In this document: in pieces, positions 21,702 through 32,003 of the stretch
How the letters are laid out: each line of letters begins with the position of its first letter
Position numbering within the stretch: position 1 is the stretch's first letter
NCBI GenBank assembly: GCA_019459285.1
Contig: JAIBEL010000029.1
Coordinates: 124,001-188,000 of the forward strand
Length of the DNA stretch: 64,000 nucleotides
Direction: 5' to 3'
DNA from: Rhizobium sp.
Lineage (GTDB): Bacteria; Pseudomonadota; Gammaproteobacteria; Burkholderiales; Thiobacillaceae
Notes under the pieces: generated by a model
What the model was told of the DNA's origin: nothing
The model's database searches: none
Seen by the model: only the letters and a program-made list of their open reading frames with translations
Position numbers and translations under genes: made by a program

Positions 21702-22175
21702 TCAGGCGGCAATCGCGTCTTTTTGCGCCTGGTAGTACTTCGCGTGCTTCTCTTCCACCTTGGCCAGCGCGGCGAAGCGCTTGGCGGCCTTGTCCAGCAC
21801 CGCCTTGAACCTCTCGGCGTGCTCCTTCGATTCGGCGATCTGCTCGTCCATCTCGGCCACCGCAGCGGTATTTCCCTCGATCATCGCCTCGTGGCGGAAT
21901 TTCGGATACATCTCGGTGTACTCGTGAGTCTCGCCGTCGATCGCATACTGCAGGCACTTGGCCGGCGTCATCGTTTCGTCGGCGAACAGCAGCTCGGCAT
22001 GGCCGAAGGCGTGCAGCATTTCCTGCGCGGCGGTGTCTTCGAACACCTTCGCGGTCGCTTCGTCGCCCACCTTGCGGCACTGGCGTGCGAACCACAGGTA
22101 CTTGATGTGGGCCATGGACTCGCCGGCAAAGGCGGCTTCGAGGTTCTGGATGGTCGGGGACGTCGTGTTCTGCAT
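21702..22175 (-). CDS. rubrerythrin (diiron domain only)
   Basis: A 157-residue ferritin-like four-helix protein that reduces hydrogen peroxide. Glu and His ligands are visible in the paired helices (NLEAAFAGESMAHIKY, EMLHAFGHAEL, EYTEMYPKFRHEAM, EKHAKYY). The C-terminal rubredoxin domain of classical rubrerythrin is missing; the separate rubredoxin gene just downstream replaces it. First gene of the rubrerythrin-rubredoxin-reductase unit. Its promoter region carries the conserved element at 22222. Confidence 0.92.
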   Translation of the reverse strand: MQNTTSPTIQNLEAAFAGESMAHIKYLWFARQCRKVGDEATAKVFEDTAAQEMLHAFGHAELLFADETMTPAKCLQYAIDGETHEYTEMYPKFRHEAMIEGNTAAVAEMDEQIAESKEHAERFKAVLDKAAKRFAALAKVEEKHAKYYQAQKDAIAA

Positions 22176-22221
22176 GATTTGCTCCTGTTCGGTTGATTTA
22201 TGATGTCAATCAAGACAGGAG

Positions 22222-22255
22222 CAATGTTAGAGAAAACAAATATATCGATCCAACG
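22222..22255 (-). promoter_or_regulatory. promoter-like element A (shared with 45249)
   Basis: Read on the minus strand: CGTTGGAT, one variable base, GATATAT, five mostly variable bases, then TTCTCTAA. It matches the element before the DsrC-like gene at 26 of 34 positions. TTGGAT and TCTAAC would form -35 and -10 hexamers 16 bp apart. It ends about 47 bp before the rubrerythrin start. Confidence 0.6.
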
Positions 22256-22306
22256 GAAAGCTTGGATGACAACGATTGATGATATCGATCGACCTACCTG
22301 AGCCAC

Positions 22307-25300
22307 TCAGGCGAAACGGGCGCGCCAGCGCCGCAGGGCCGCCTCCATCCGCGCCATGCTGACGTAGAAGGTGGGAGTGATGTAGAGCGTCAGGAACTGC
22401 GAGAAGAACAGGCCGCCGACCACGGCGATGCCGAGCGGGCGGCGCGCCTCGCCGCCGGTTCCGAAGCCGATGGCAATCGGCAGGGTGGCGAAGATGGCGG
22501 CGAAGGTGGTCATCATGATCGGCCGCAGACGCACCAGGCAGGCCTCGACGATGGCATCCTCGGCGCTCATCCCCGCACGCTGCCGGGCCAGGGCGAAGTC
22601 GATCATCATGATGCCGTTCTTCTTCACCAGTCCCACCAGCAGGATGATGCCGACGAAGCTGAAGATATTGAGTTCGTCGTTGGCCAGCAGCAGCACCAGC
22701 AGCGCACCGAACCCGGCCAGCGGCAGCGCGGTGAGGATGGTCAACGGATGGCCGAGATGCTCGTACAGGACTGCCAGCACCATGTAGATGATCACGACGG
22801 TGAACAGCAGCAGCAAAGGCAGCTGGACCGTCGATTCCTGGAACTTCTGCGCCGCGCCGGTGAATTCCAGCTCCACCTCGGGCGGCACGACTTCGCTGGC
22901 GGCATCGTATGCCGCGGCCAGCGCGGCATCGAGCGAGACGCCCGGCGCGAGATTGAAGGACAGCGTGACGGCCGGCTGCTGACCGTAGTGGTAGACCGCG
23001 ATCGGACCCACGCCCGGATCGACCCGTGCCACGGCATCCAGCCGCGTAATGCCGCCCGCTGCCGTTTTCAGGGGCAGCTGGCCGATGACTGCCGGATCCA
23101 GCTGGGCTTCGGGCAGCGTCTTGACGCTCACCACGTACTGGTCGCTCGTGCCGTAGATCTCGCTGATGCGGCGCCCGCCCAATGCGTCGTACAGCGTTTG
23201 CTGGACCTGCTGGGAGGTGATGCCGAGCCGGGCGGCTTCCAGCGGATCGAGCGTAACGCGCAATTCGGGATTGCGCAGTTCGAGATTGCTGTCGACGTCC
23301 TCGATCTGGGGCAGCGCTTCCAGCCGCTTCTCGACCTCGACCGACGCTGTCTTCAGCGCCTCGAAATCGCCCGAGATGAGCGTCAGCTGGTAATCGCTGC
23401 TGGAGGCCAGCGCGCCGACGTTGATCGAAGCCGGGTTCTGCAAAGTGACATTGACGCCGCTGACCTTGCGGGTGATCGCACGCAGTTCGTCGATCACCTC
23501 ATCTGCGCTCTTGCGCGTCCCGCGCGGCGTCAGCCGTATCACCAGCCGCCCGATGTTGCCGCCGGTCACGCCGCCGCCGCCCTGGCCAGCACTCGACATC
23601 AGGCCTTCGACGGCCGGGTGCTTCTGCACGAGTGCGGCGAGCGTCTGCTGGCGCTTGGCCAGCTCGTCGAACGGAATGCCTTCCGGATACTGCACGCTGG
23701 CGAAAATCATTCCGGAGTCGACGCGCGGAATGAATCCCTGCTTGACGTGACCGGCCAGCCACAGCATCGCGGCCAGCACGATCCCCGAGAACAGCAGCAT
23801 GCCCCCCCGGTGGCGCATCGACGCACGCAGGGTGTCGCCATAAAAATCGCGGAAGCGATTGAAACCCGTATCGAACAGGCGCGACAGGCGATTGTTGAGC
23901 GGCTCGTTGACCAGCCCGCGCGCGCACAACATCGGTGTGAGCGTCAGCGCCACCACACCGGAGAGCAGCACGGCGACGCCGATGCTCACCGCGAATTCCT
24001 GAAACAGCCGCCCGATCATGCCGCCCATGAAGAGAATGGGCAGGAAGACGGCAGCAAGCGAGATGGTCATCGACAGCACGGTGAAGCCGATCTCCTGCGC
24101 GCCGTCGAGCGCAGCCTGCATGCGCGATTTGCCCATTTCCATGTGACGCGCGATGTTCTCGATGACCACGACCGCGTCGTCGACCACGAAACCGATCGCC
24201 AGCGTGATCGCCATCAGGCTCAGGTTGTTGAGGCTGTAGCCCAGCAGGTGCATGAAGGCGAAGGTGCCCAGCAGCGAACTGGGCAGCACCAATGCGGCGA
24301 TCAGCGTGGCACGGACATTGTGCAGGAAGGCAAAGATGACGAGGATCACCAGACCCAACGCGAGCAGCAGCGTGAAGTTCACCTCGTGCAGCGAATCCTT
24401 GACGAAGCGCGAACGGTCGAAATGCACCTGCAGGCGAACGCCATCGGGCAGTTCGGCCTCGATCTGCGGCAGCATCGCGCGAATGCGGTCGGCGACCGCG
24501 ACCGTGTTCGCACCCGGCTGGCGCTGTACCGCCAGCACGATGGCGCGGGTACCGTTGTACCAAGTCTTGCGTTTGTCATCCTCGACGCCATCCTCGGCCC
24601 GGCCGAGGTCTTTCACCCGCAGCGCGGTGCCATCGTGATAGGCAACGATGATGTCGCCGAAGTCCGCCGCATTGGCCAGCGCCACCGGCGCCTTCACCGT
24701 ATAAGCGCGGCTGGCGCCGTCGAGCGTTCCGGACGGCAGGTTGGCATTGGCATTCTGTACCGCCTGGATCACGTCGGCAAAAGTCAGCCCGCGCTGCTGC
24801 AGCTTGGCAGGGTCGAGGTAGAGGCGCAGCGCATATTTCTGCGAACCGAACACCAACACCTGCGCCACGCCGGACAGGCCGGACAGCTTTTGCGCCACGC
24901 GCGAATCGGCGATGGCGTCGAGCTCGGTCAAGGGTAGGCGTTCGGCCGACAGCGCCAGATACATGATGGGCGAATCGGCCGGGTTGATCTTCCTTAATTG
25001 AGGCGGGTCCATGCCCTGCGGCAGGTTGCGCGCCGCCTGCGCGATCGCGGTCTGCACGTCCTGCGCAGCGGCATCGATGTCGCGCCCGAGTTCGAACTGC
25101 AGCGTGATGCTGGTCGAGCCCTGGCCCGATTGCGAGCTCATCGACTCGATCCCCGCCACGGTCGCCAATTGCCGTTCCAGCGGCGTCGCCACGGTGTTGG
25201 CCATGGTCTCGGGGTTGGCACCGGGCAAGGAAGCACTGATGCGCAAGGTCGGAAAATCCACCTGCGGCAGATCGTTCACTGGCAGCTGCTTGTAGGCGAT

Positions 25301-25378
25301 CGCGCCGAACAGCGCCATCGCCAGCACCAGCATCAGCGTGGCGACCGGGCGCTCGATGAAGAGCCGCGACAGATTCAT
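22307..25378 (-). CDS. RND efflux permease (HAE1 family)
   Basis: A 1023-residue inner-membrane proton antiporter with the standard RND plan: helix 1, a large periplasmic loop, helices 2-7, a second loop, helices 8-12. The proton-relay Asp pair is visible in AIGFVVDDAVVVIENI. It resembles the MdtBC/MuxBC/TriC branch in length and in the start MNLSRLFIERPVAT. Its ATG overlaps the adaptor stop (ATGA). Operon order is tolC-like, adaptor, permease, the full tripartite pump. Substrate unknown (drugs, bile salts or metals). Confidence 0.95.
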   Translation of the reverse strand: MNLSRLFIERPVATLMLVLAMALFGAIAYKQLPVNDLPQVDFPTLRISASLPGANPETMANTVATPLERQLATVAGIESMSSQSGQGSTSITLQFELGRDIDAAAQDVQTAIAQAARNLPQGMDPPQLRKINPADSPIMYLALSAERLPLTELDAIADSRVAQKLSGLSGVAQVLVFGSQKYALRLYLDPAKLQQRGLTFADVIQAVQNANANLPSGTLDGASRAYTVKAPVALANAADFGDIIVAYHDGTALRVKDLGRAEDGVEDDKRKTWYNGTRAIVLAVQRQPGANTVAVADRIRAMLPQIEAELPDGVRLQVHFDRSRFVKDSLHEVNFTLLLALGLVILVIFAFLHNVRATLIAALVLPSSLLGTFAFMHLLGYSLNNLSLMAITLAIGFVVDDAVVVIENIARHMEMGKSRMQAALDGAQEIGFTVLSMTISLAAVFLPILFMGGMIGRLFQEFAVSIGVAVLLSGVVALTLTPMLCARGLVNEPLNNRLSRLFDTGFNRFRDFYGDTLRASMRHRGGMLLFSGIVLAAMLWLAGHVKQGFIPRVDSGMIFASVQYPEGIPFDELAKRQQTLAALVQKHPAVEGLMSSAGQGGGGVTGGNIGRLVIRLTPRGTRKSADEVIDELRAITRKVSGVNVTLQNPASINVGALASSSDYQLTLISGDFEALKTASVEVEKRLEALPQIEDVDSNLELRNPELRVTLDPLEAARLGITSQQVQQTLYDALGGRRISEIYGTSDQYVVSVKTLPEAQLDPAVIGQLPLKTAAGGITRLDAVARVDPGVGPIAVYHYGQQPAVTLSFNLAPGVSLDAALAAAYDAASEVVPPEVELEFTGAAQKFQESTVQLPLLLLFTVVIIYMVLAVLYEHLGHPLTILTALPLAGFGALLVLLLANDELNIFSFVGIILLVGLVKKNGIMMIDFALARQRAGMSAEDAIVEACLVRLRPIMMTTFAAIFATLPIAIGFGTGGEARRPLGIAVVGGLFFSQFLTLYITPTFYVSMARMEAALRRWRARFA

Positions 25379-26487
25379 CGATGCGTGCCTTCGAGCTTGA
25401 CCTTGCTGCCCGCCTTGAGGCGTTGCGGAATCTCGATCAACACCGGCTCGCCGGCGCGCAATTCGCCTTCGACCACTTCCTCGCCGTCGAGACTGCGCGT
25501 CACGTTTACCGTCTGCACGACGGCCTTGCCGCCACGCACCACATACACATACGAGCCGACCTGCGCGTGCTGCAGCGCGGCCTCCGGCACCACCTTGACG
25601 TTCGGTTCAACGCCCAGCAGCAGGCGCAGCCGCACGCCTTGTCCCGACAGCAGCGCGCTCGGCGCCCCGGCCAGCCGCACCTTGATCGGGACCGCGCCCG
25701 TGGTGGCATCGATCTGCGAATCGACGAACACGAGCTCGCCCTGCGCCCGGACAGTGCGATCCGTATCCCGGAACACCTCGGCCGTCACCTTGCCATGCGC
25801 ACGTGCAGCCGCAAGCTCGGGCCAGTCCTGCTGCGACACGCTGGCCCGCACATCGAGCGTGCCGGGCGCCAGGATCGTCGTGAGCGGCGTCCCGCCCGCC
25901 TGCACCAGCGTGCCGGGGCGTACGGCAATACGCCCGACGCGCCCGTCGATCGGCGCGCGAATCTGTCCATATGCCACATCCAGCTGCGCCGCCTCCAGCT
26001 CGGCGCGCGCGGTGCCTGCGCGCGCACGCGCGGATTCCAGTGCCAATTGCGCGTCGGCAAATTCCTGGCGGCTGATATAGCCCGATTTCATCAGTGGACT
26101 GAGGCGGTCGAGTTTCTGGACGGCATCGACCGTTTCGGCGCGGGCGCCGGCCAGCGTCGCCTGGCTTTGCGCGATGCGTGCCTGCGCGGGGCGGCTATCC
26201 AGGCTGAAAAGGACCTGCCCCGCTCGCACGGCGTCGCCTTCCTGCACATGCTGGCGCAACACCGTGCCGCCGGTCTGGGCGACGATGGCGACCTGCTGCG
26301 CCGCCTCCAGCGTGCCGGGCAGGTCGATCACCCGCGGAAAGTCGCGCACCGCCACCGGGACCGTCCTGACGCTGAGCGCACGATCTCCGCCGCCCTTCTT
26401 GTCGCCGGATGCTGAATGCTGGATGCGATAGGCCACCCCGGCCATCAATCCGAGTATGACGACAACCAACAGAATGCGCATTTTCAT
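25375..26487 (-). CDS. RND periplasmic adaptor (membrane fusion protein)
   Basis: A 370-residue adaptor with an N-terminal membrane anchor (MRILLVVVILGLMAGVAY), the lipoyl-like hairpin halves (TGGTVLRQHVQEGDAV near 95 and APIDGRVGRIAV near 185), an alpha-hairpin between them and a beta-barrel domain after. It links the permease to the outer-membrane channel. The start ATG 26487 overlaps the stop of the tolC-like gene (ATGA), and its own stop overlaps the permease start. Confidence 0.94.
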   Translation of the reverse strand: MKMRILLVVVILGLMAGVAYRIQHSASGDKKGGGDRALSVRTVPVAVRDFPRVIDLPGTLEAAQQVAIVAQTGGTVLRQHVQEGDAVRAGQVLFSLDSRPAQARIAQSQATLAGARAETVDAVQKLDRLSPLMKSGYISRQEFADAQLALESARARAGTARAELEAAQLDVAYGQIRAPIDGRVGRIAVRPGTLVQAGGTPLTTILAPGTLDVRASVSQQDWPELAAARAHGKVTAEVFRDTDRTVRAQGELVFVDSQIDATTGAVPIKVRLAGAPSALLSGQGVRLRLLLGVEPNVKVVPEAALQHAQVGSYVYVVRGGKAVVQTVNVTRSLDGEEVVEGELRAGEPVLIEIPQRLKAGSKVKLEGTHR

Positions 26488-27881
26488 GGCGGGCTCGCAG
26501 GAGAGGTGGCGGGCAGGCGGCCCAAGGCATGATTCAAACGGGAAAATGCCGCCAGCCAATCGCTATCGGCCTGCGCCTGCGCCTGGCGCGCGCGCGCCAG
26601 ATCGGCTTGGGCGGTCAGCCATTCGAGCAGGCTGCCGACGCCGGTCTTGTAGCGCGCTTCGGCCGCCTGGGCCGATTCGCTGGCACTGTCGAACTGCGCC
26701 CCCACGCCTTCACGCTGGACTTGAGCCTGGCGGACATCGTAATAGGCATCGGCCACCGCCAGCGCAACCTGGCTGCGCTGCGCCTCCGCATCGGCCTGCA
26801 GGCGCTCGGCATCGCGCGCGGCGGCGCGCGCCTGCGCGGCCAGTCGCCCGCCGTCGAACAGCGGCATCGTCACATTCACGCCGACGCTGTAGGTCGTCGA
26901 CGGCGAGCGATCGCTGTCCAGAAACAGCGTGCGCCCGGTGTTGGCTGCCAGCGACAGGCTCGGCCAGCGAGCCGCGCGTGCACGCTCGGCCTCGAAGCGC
27001 GCGCTGGTCGCGGCAGCCTGCAGGGCTTGCAGGTCGGGGCGATTGCGCTGGGCCTCCTGCAGCAGATCGGCCAGCAAGGTGGTGGTCGCCAGGGGGTCCG
27101 GCGGCACGGCCTGCCAATCCAGTTCCAGTGTTTGCGTCTGGGCGATGCCCGCGGCCTGTTTCAACGCGGCTTCCGCCTTGGCCCGGTCACGCTCCGCCGC
27201 CTGGCGTGCCAGTTCGGCCTCGACCAGCGCAGCCCGTGCACGCAGCTGGTCGGCACGCGACGCCAGCCCGCCCCGCAGCCTGGCGTCGACCGCGTCGAGG
27301 CTGGCGCGCAGGGCGGTTTCCTGCTGGATCTGGGCGGTGACCTGCGCACGCGCGGCCAGCAAGGCAAAATAAGCAGCCTCCACTTCGGCGACGGTATCCT
27401 GCAGGGTGCGGTTGCCGGTCAGCAGACTGGCAATGAGTTGATAGCGCTGGGCATCGATGCTGGCGGCGCGCGCGCCGAAGTCGACCAGCACATAGGCCAG
27501 GCTGAGGCTGGGGCCGTAGCGATTGAGCGTGGGGACGGTCGCGCCCGAACTGGACAGCGCACGGCTCTGGGTGAAATTCAATTGCCCCGTGAGCGTCGGC
27601 CAGTTGGCTGCGCTGGCGGCATCCAGCCGCGCCGCCTCGGCCTGGATGCCGAGCCAGGCCGCACGCGTCTCCGCCCGTTCGCGTAGCGCATGGTCGGTCA
27701 GGGCGGCCAGGCTGGCAAAGCGCACGACGCCCGTTGGCGTCGCAGCCGGAACGGCCAAGCCATCCGGCTGCAACCAGAAGGTGCCGGGACGCTCGGGCAG
27801 GTCGAACGCTGCCGCCCGCGTCCACAGTGGACACAGCGCCAGCGACGCGCATAGCAGGAAGCGATGCAGGATGGTGTTCAA
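26484..27881 (-). CDS. TolC-family outer-membrane efflux protein
   Basis: A 465-residue outer-membrane channel with a signal peptide (about 1-24), two repeats of long coiled-coil helices rich in Ala, Arg and Gln (around 60-240 and 270-450) and short beta segments (SLSLAYVLVDFG, GVNVTMPLFDGG). It lacks an N-terminal lipobox Cys at the cleavage site, unlike NodT-type lipoproteins. First gene of the tripartite pump operon. Upstream lies a 254-bp divergent region toward the PhoX-like gene. Confidence 0.92.
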   Translation of the reverse strand: MNTILHRFLLCASLALCPLWTRAAAFDLPERPGTFWLQPDGLAVPAATPTGVVRFASLAALTDHALRERAETRAAWLGIQAEAARLDAASAANWPTLTGQLNFTQSRALSSSGATVPTLNRYGPSLSLAYVLVDFGARAASIDAQRYQLIASLLTGNRTLQDTVAEVEAAYFALLAARAQVTAQIQQETALRASLDAVDARLRGGLASRADQLRARAALVEAELARQAAERDRAKAEAALKQAAGIAQTQTLELDWQAVPPDPLATTTLLADLLQEAQRNRPDLQALQAAATSARFEAERARAARWPSLSLAANTGRTLFLDSDRSPSTTYSVGVNVTMPLFDGGRLAAQARAAARDAERLQADAEAQRSQVALAVADAYYDVRQAQVQREGVGAQFDSASESAQAAEARYKTGVGSLLEWLTAQADLARARQAQAQADSDWLAAFSRLNHALGRLPATSPASPP

Positions 27882-28135
27882 GGTGAGGGGATTCTAAACG
27901 AGTCCATCAGACGACAGGGGGCGCATCACCGAGTTCCGCTCTGCGCCCGGCAGGGAATCCGGATTTTTCCTGCAGCATGGCGAGGATGCAATACGCATGA
28001 CATATCGCCTCGTTAGGATGCCTCGCGTACTGATTCGATCGACATCCGGCATACGGTGCCCTCATCAGCCTGCTTCCGTAGTCGATCCGTACCAGTCATC
28101 AGTACAAACTCCATTTACGATCAAGGGAACTCCAT
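27882..28135. other. divergent promoter region, efflux operon / phoX-like gene
   Basis: 254 bp without a gene. GCAGGGAATCC and GGATTTTTCCTGC (about 27949-27972) form an interrupted hairpin near the efflux side. AGGGAA precedes the phoX-like ATG. I see no clear regulatory gene for the pump and no strong promoter hexamers on either strand. Confidence 0.4.
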
Positions 28136-29524
28136 ATGACACTCAAGAAACTCTCGCTCGCCATCGGCCTGGTTCTGGCCGGTTCATCGGCCTTCGCTGG
28201 CGGCGCATCCTTCGACCGCTTCATGCCCATGACCGGCGACGTCGGCGCCGGCACGCTGCCCGAGTCGGCCCCCTACAAGCTGGCCTCGCCGCATTTCAGC
28301 CAGATGACCATCGTGGCCCGCGACCCCGCCCAGGCCCACCGCTTCGACAGCGGCAACTACGACATGCACACCGTGAACGAGAACGGCCCCGAAGCCGGCC
28401 GTTTCCTGTTCACCGTGTTCGAAACCGGCCAGGCCGGCATCCAGCGCACCGATCTACGCACCATGCAGACCGAAACTATCTGGCACAGCCCCTCCGCCGC
28501 ACCCGCGCTGGACAGCCACGTGTCCTTCGACGCCTCCCGCTGGACCCCGTGGGGCACTTTCCTGACCGCCGAAGAATCGTGGAGCGATCCGGCCGGCCCG
28601 ACCAGCAAGTACGGCCGCCTGTTCGAAGTGGTCAATCCGCTGGCCGCACCCGCCGACATCGTGATCAAGCACCGCGACATCCTGCCGCGCGTGTCGCACG
28701 AAGGCCTGGCGTTCGACCAGAAGAACAACCTGTACTTCATCGACGAGCGCGACAATAGCCACATCTTCAAGTTCACCTCGGCCAACCCGCAGGCCGACAA
28801 CGGCGACGACTTCTTTGCCGCCGGCCAGACCTTCGTGCTGCGCGTGGGCGACGGCACGGTCAAGGAAGCCACCGGTGCCGCCACCTGGGTTCCGCTGACC
28901 GACAACAACGGCGTCGCCCTGCCCGGTGCCGTGGTCGTCACCGACCCCAACGGCCTGGCCGCGATCGACGGCCGCGCCACCCCGAACCTGCCGGCGTTCC
29001 TGGGCACCAACTTCGACCGCCCGGAAGATCTGGAAATCAAGACGCTGAAAAACGGCAAGCAGCAGCTGTATGTGGCAACCACCACCAACCACAAGGTGTT
29101 CTCGATCGACCTGCGCAGCAACACGGTCAAGCTGTTTGCCAGCCGCGACACGCTGGACATGGCCACCAAGCAGCCGGCCGGCAGCGCCTTCACCAACCCC
29201 GACAACCTGGCGATCGACGCCGACGGCAACATCTACATCGTCGAAGACCAGCCGGGCGGCATCGAAGACATCTGGTTTGCCAAGGACGAGAACGACGATG
29301 GTGTCGCCGAAGCCATCGGCAAGTGGGCCAGCCTGTCGACCAAGGGCGCGGAAAGCACCGGCCTGTACTTCGACAAGTTCAAGCCGAATGTCGCTTACGT
29401 CAACGTGCAGCATCCCGACAGCGGCGTCGATCGCACCATCATGATCAGCACGCCGTGCCCGCAGGCGAAGTATGACCACGACGACGACCATCATGGTCGC
29501 GACCGCGATCACGACCGGGATTGA
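28136..29524 (+). CDS. PhoX-like (DUF839) exported phosphatase-family protein
   Basis: A 462-residue exported protein with a signal peptide (about 1-22, ending in AFA). It is a beta-propeller-like PhoX/DUF839 protein with the motifs WTPWGTFLTAEESW, RVSHEGLAFD and NPDNLAIDADGNIYIVEDQ. PhoX enzymes are Ca/Fe-dependent alkaline phosphatases; related DUF839 proteins may bind metals without this activity. The last 17 residues are almost all His, Asp and Arg, an unusual metal-binding-like tail. It stands alone, with its own terminator. Confidence 0.85.
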   Translation: MTLKKLSLAIGLVLAGSSAFAGGASFDRFMPMTGDVGAGTLPESAPYKLASPHFSQMTIVARDPAQAHRFDSGNYDMHTVNENGPEAGRFLFTVFETGQAGIQRTDLRTMQTETIWHSPSAAPALDSHVSFDASRWTPWGTFLTAEESWSDPAGPTSKYGRLFEVVNPLAAPADIVIKHRDILPRVSHEGLAFDQKNNLYFIDERDNSHIFKFTSANPQADNGDDFFAAGQTFVLRVGDGTVKEATGAATWVPLTDNNGVALPGAVVVTDPNGLAAIDGRATPNLPAFLGTNFDRPEDLEIKTLKNGKQQLYVATTTNHKVFSIDLRSNTVKLFASRDTLDMATKQPAGSAFTNPDNLAIDADGNIYIVEDQPGGIEDIWFAKDENDDGVAEAIGKWASLSTKGAESTGLYFDKFKPNVAYVNVQHPDSGVDRTIMISTPCPQAKYDHDDDHHGRDRDHDRD

Positions 29525-29581
29525 ATGAGCCGGCGCTGAGCCGACCTTCAACTCGCCGTCAGCAGCTTGACGGGATCAGGC

Positions 29582-29616
29582 GCCCTGCCGGTGCAAGCCG
29601 GCAGGGCTTTCTTTTG
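29582..29616 (+). terminator. rho-independent terminator after phoX-like gene
   Basis: GCCCTGCCGG pairs with CCGGCAGGGC around a 6-nt loop, followed by TTTCTTTT. It lies between this gene and the convergent metE. Confidence 0.9.
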
Positions 29617-29638
29617 CGCAGACAAACCACTGCACTGG

Positions 29639-31918
29639 TTATTGGATTGTGGACTGCACCGATTCCCGCATGGTGCGGGCCGCCGCCACCATGTTGGCGA
29701 GCGCCGTTTCGGTTTCCGCCCAGCCGCGCGTTTTCAGTCCGCAGTCGGGATTGACCCAAAGCTTGTCGGGCGCGATCACCTGGGCCGCCTTTTCCAGCAG
29801 GCGCGTCATGTCCGCCACATCGGGAATGCGCGGGCTGTGGATGTCATACACGCCGGGGCCGATTTCGTTCGGGTAGCTGAACTCGCCGAAACCGCGCAGC
29901 AGCTCCATGTCCGAGCGGCTGGTCTCGATGGTGATGACGTCGGCATCCATGGCCGCAATCGCGGGCAGGATGTCGTTGAACTCCGAATAGCACATGTGGG
30001 TGTGGATTTGCGTCGCATCGCTCACCCCCGACGCGCTGATGCGGAATGCCCGGCTCGCCCACTCGAGATATGCGGCCCAATCGGCTTTCCTCAATGGCAG
30101 GCCTTCCCGGTAGGCCGGTTCGTCGATCTGGATGATGCCGATGCCGGCCGTTTCGAGGTCGGCCACTTCGTCGCGGATCGCCAGCGCGATCTGCAGGGCG
30201 GTGGTTGCGCGCGGCTGGTCGTCGCGCACGAACGACCATTGCAGCATCGTCACCGGGCCGGTCAGCATACCCTTCACCGGCTTCACGGTCAGCGACTGCG
30301 CATGGCGCGCCCAGGCCACTGTCATCGGCCGTGGGCGCGACACGTCGCCATAAATGATCGGCGGCTTGACGCAGCGGCTGCCGTAGGACTGCACCCAGCC
30401 GTTCTGCGAGAACGCAAAGCCGGCCAGCTGCTCGCCGAAATATTCGACCATGTCGTTGCGTTCGGCTTCGCCGTGCACCAGGACGTCGAGCCCCAACGCT
30501 TCCTGTTTCTCGATGGCGTGCCCGATCTCGTCCTGCATGGCAGCGATGTAATCGGCCTCCCCGAGCGCACCCGCCTTGAAGCGGGCACGCGCATGACGGA
30601 TCTCCGGCGTCTGCGGAAACGAGCCGATGGTCGTGGTGGGGAAATCCGGCAGCTTGAAACGTGCACGCTGCACGGGCTGGCGAACCACGAACGGGCTGTT
30701 GCGCACGTCGTGAATGGAAGTCAGGGCGGCCAGCCGCGCAGCGACCGCCGCGTCGTGCACGCGCGATGAAGCCCGGCGGGAGGCCAGCGCCTGGGCATTG
30801 GCGGACAGTTCCGCAGCCGCCGCCTGACGCCCCTGGTTGAACGCGGTTTTGAGCGTGGACAAGGCCGCGATCTTGTCGTCGGCGAATGCCAGCCAGTTGC
30901 GGAGCTCCGCATCCATTGCAGTTTCGCCCGCCAGGCTCGCCGGCACATGCAACAGTGAACACGAAGGCGCCAACCACAGCCGGTCGGCTAGGCGCGCATG
31001 CAGGCCCTCGAAGCGATCGAACACGGCGTTCAGATCGGTCTTCCAGATATTACGGCCATCGATCACGCCGACCGACAGCACCTTGGTGGCAGGTAGCCAG
31101 TCGATCACCTGGGCAAGCTCGTCGCCGCCGCGCACGCAATCCACATGCACGCCGGCCACCGGCAACTTCAGCGCCACCAGCAGGTTCTCGCGCAGCGGCC
31201 CGAAATAGCTGGCGAGCAGGAGCTTGACGCCCGCGCCGTTGAGGGCGTGATAGGCGCGTTCGAAAGCCGACCGCCACTCGGCAGGCAGGTCGAGCGCGAG
31301 GGCAGGCTCGTCGATCTGCACCCATTCGACCCCTTGCGCCTTCAGGCGCGCCAGAATCTGCGCGTAGACCGGCAGCAGCCGGTCGAGCAGGTCGAGTCGA
31401 TTGAAGCCCGCCGTCTTTTCCTTGCCCAGCCACAGGAAGGTCAACGGGCCGATCAGCACCGGCTTGGCGGCGAACCCGGCCGTCTGCGCCTCGGTCACCT
31501 CGTCGAATAGCCATCCGGGATCGAGCGCGAAATGCGTGTCCGGTTTGAACTCGGGGACCAGATAGTGATAGTTGGTATCGAACCATTTGGTCATCTCCAT
31601 CGCATGGCACGCGGCATTACCGCGCGCCAGCTGGAAATATTCCGATAGCGCGATCCGCCCGCCAAAGCCGAAGCGTTCCGGCGCGCATCCGAGCAGCGCG
31701 ACATGGTTCAGCATCTGGTCGTAGAACGCAAAGTCGCCCACCGTCACGAAATCCAGCCCGGCCGCATGCTGACGCCGCCAGTTGGCCTGGCGGATGCCAC
31801 TGGCCACGGCCTTCAACGCGGCTTCGTCGATTTCGCCGCGCCAGCAGGCTTCCTGCGCAAATTTCAGTTCGCGATTCGGACCGATCCGCGGAACGCCCAA
31901 TACGTGTGTCCGTGCCAT
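29639..31918 (-). CDS. metE: cobalamin-independent methionine synthase
   Basis: A 759-residue MetE that transfers the methyl of 5-methyltetrahydropteroyl-triglutamate to homocysteine. The N-terminal barrel starts [13 protein letters not shown]. The catalytic barrel has the Zn ligands His and Cys in [11 protein letters not shown], a Glu further on and Cys in [12 protein letters not shown] place the start at ATG 31918, with GGGAG seven bases upstream and the native MARTHVLG opening. It is divergent from metR, the classical arrangement. Confidence 0.97.
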   Translation of the reverse strand: MARTHVLGVPRIGPNRELKFAQEACWRGEIDEAALKAVASGIRQANWRRQHAAGLDFVTVGDFAFYDQMLNHVALLGCAPERFGFGGRIALSEYFQLARGNAACHAMEMTKWFDTNYHYLVPEFKPDTHFALDPGWLFDEVTEAQTAGFAAKPVLIGPLTFLWLGKEKTAGFNRLDLLDRLLPVYAQILARLKAQGVEWVQIDEPALALDLPAEWRSAFERAYHALNGAGVKLLLASYFGPLRENLLVALKLPVAGVHVDCVRGGDELAQVIDWLPATKVLSVGVIDGRNIWKTDLNAVFDRFEGLHARLADRLWLAPSCSLLHVPASLAGETAMDAELRNWLAFADDKIAALSTLKTAFNQGRQAAAAELSANAQALASRRASSRVHDAAVAARLAALTSIHDVRNSPFVVRQPVQRARFKLPDFPTTTIGSFPQTPEIRHARARFKAGALGEADYIAAMQDEIGHAIEKQEALGLDVLVHGEAERNDMVEYFGEQLAGFAFSQNGWVQSYGSRCVKPPIIYGDVSRPRPMTVAWARHAQSLTVKPVKGMLTGPVTMLQWSFVRDDQPRATTALQIALAIRDEVADLETAGIGIIQIDEPAYREGLPLRKADWAAYLEWASRAFRISASGVSDATQIHTHMCYSEFNDILPAIAAMDADVITIETSRSDMELLRGFGEFSYPNEIGPGVYDIHSPRIPDVADMTRLLEKAAQVIAPDKLWVNPDCGLKTRGWAETETALANMVAAARTMRESVQSTIQ

Positions 31919-31967
31919 GTGCATGCTCCCAAGAAATGATGGACACCATGATGCCGATGCGAATAAC

Positions 31968-32003
31968 ATGAAACAAACGAATATTTTTCATTGTTTATAT
32001 GAA
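31968..32003. promoter_or_regulatory. MetR-like operator between metE and metR
   Basis: ATGAA (31968-31972), TTCAT (31987-31991) and ATGAA (31999-32003) form two overlapping inverted repeats built from the TGAA/TTCA half-sites of the MetR consensus. The spacings (14 and 7) are not the classical N5. The last half-site covers the metR start codon, compatible with autorepression. Confidence 0.55.

Noticed and set aside
22748-24937. 729-codon plus-strand frame opposite the RND permease
   Set aside because: Product is Arg/Gln/His-rich without domains, a typical shadow of a GC-rich gene.
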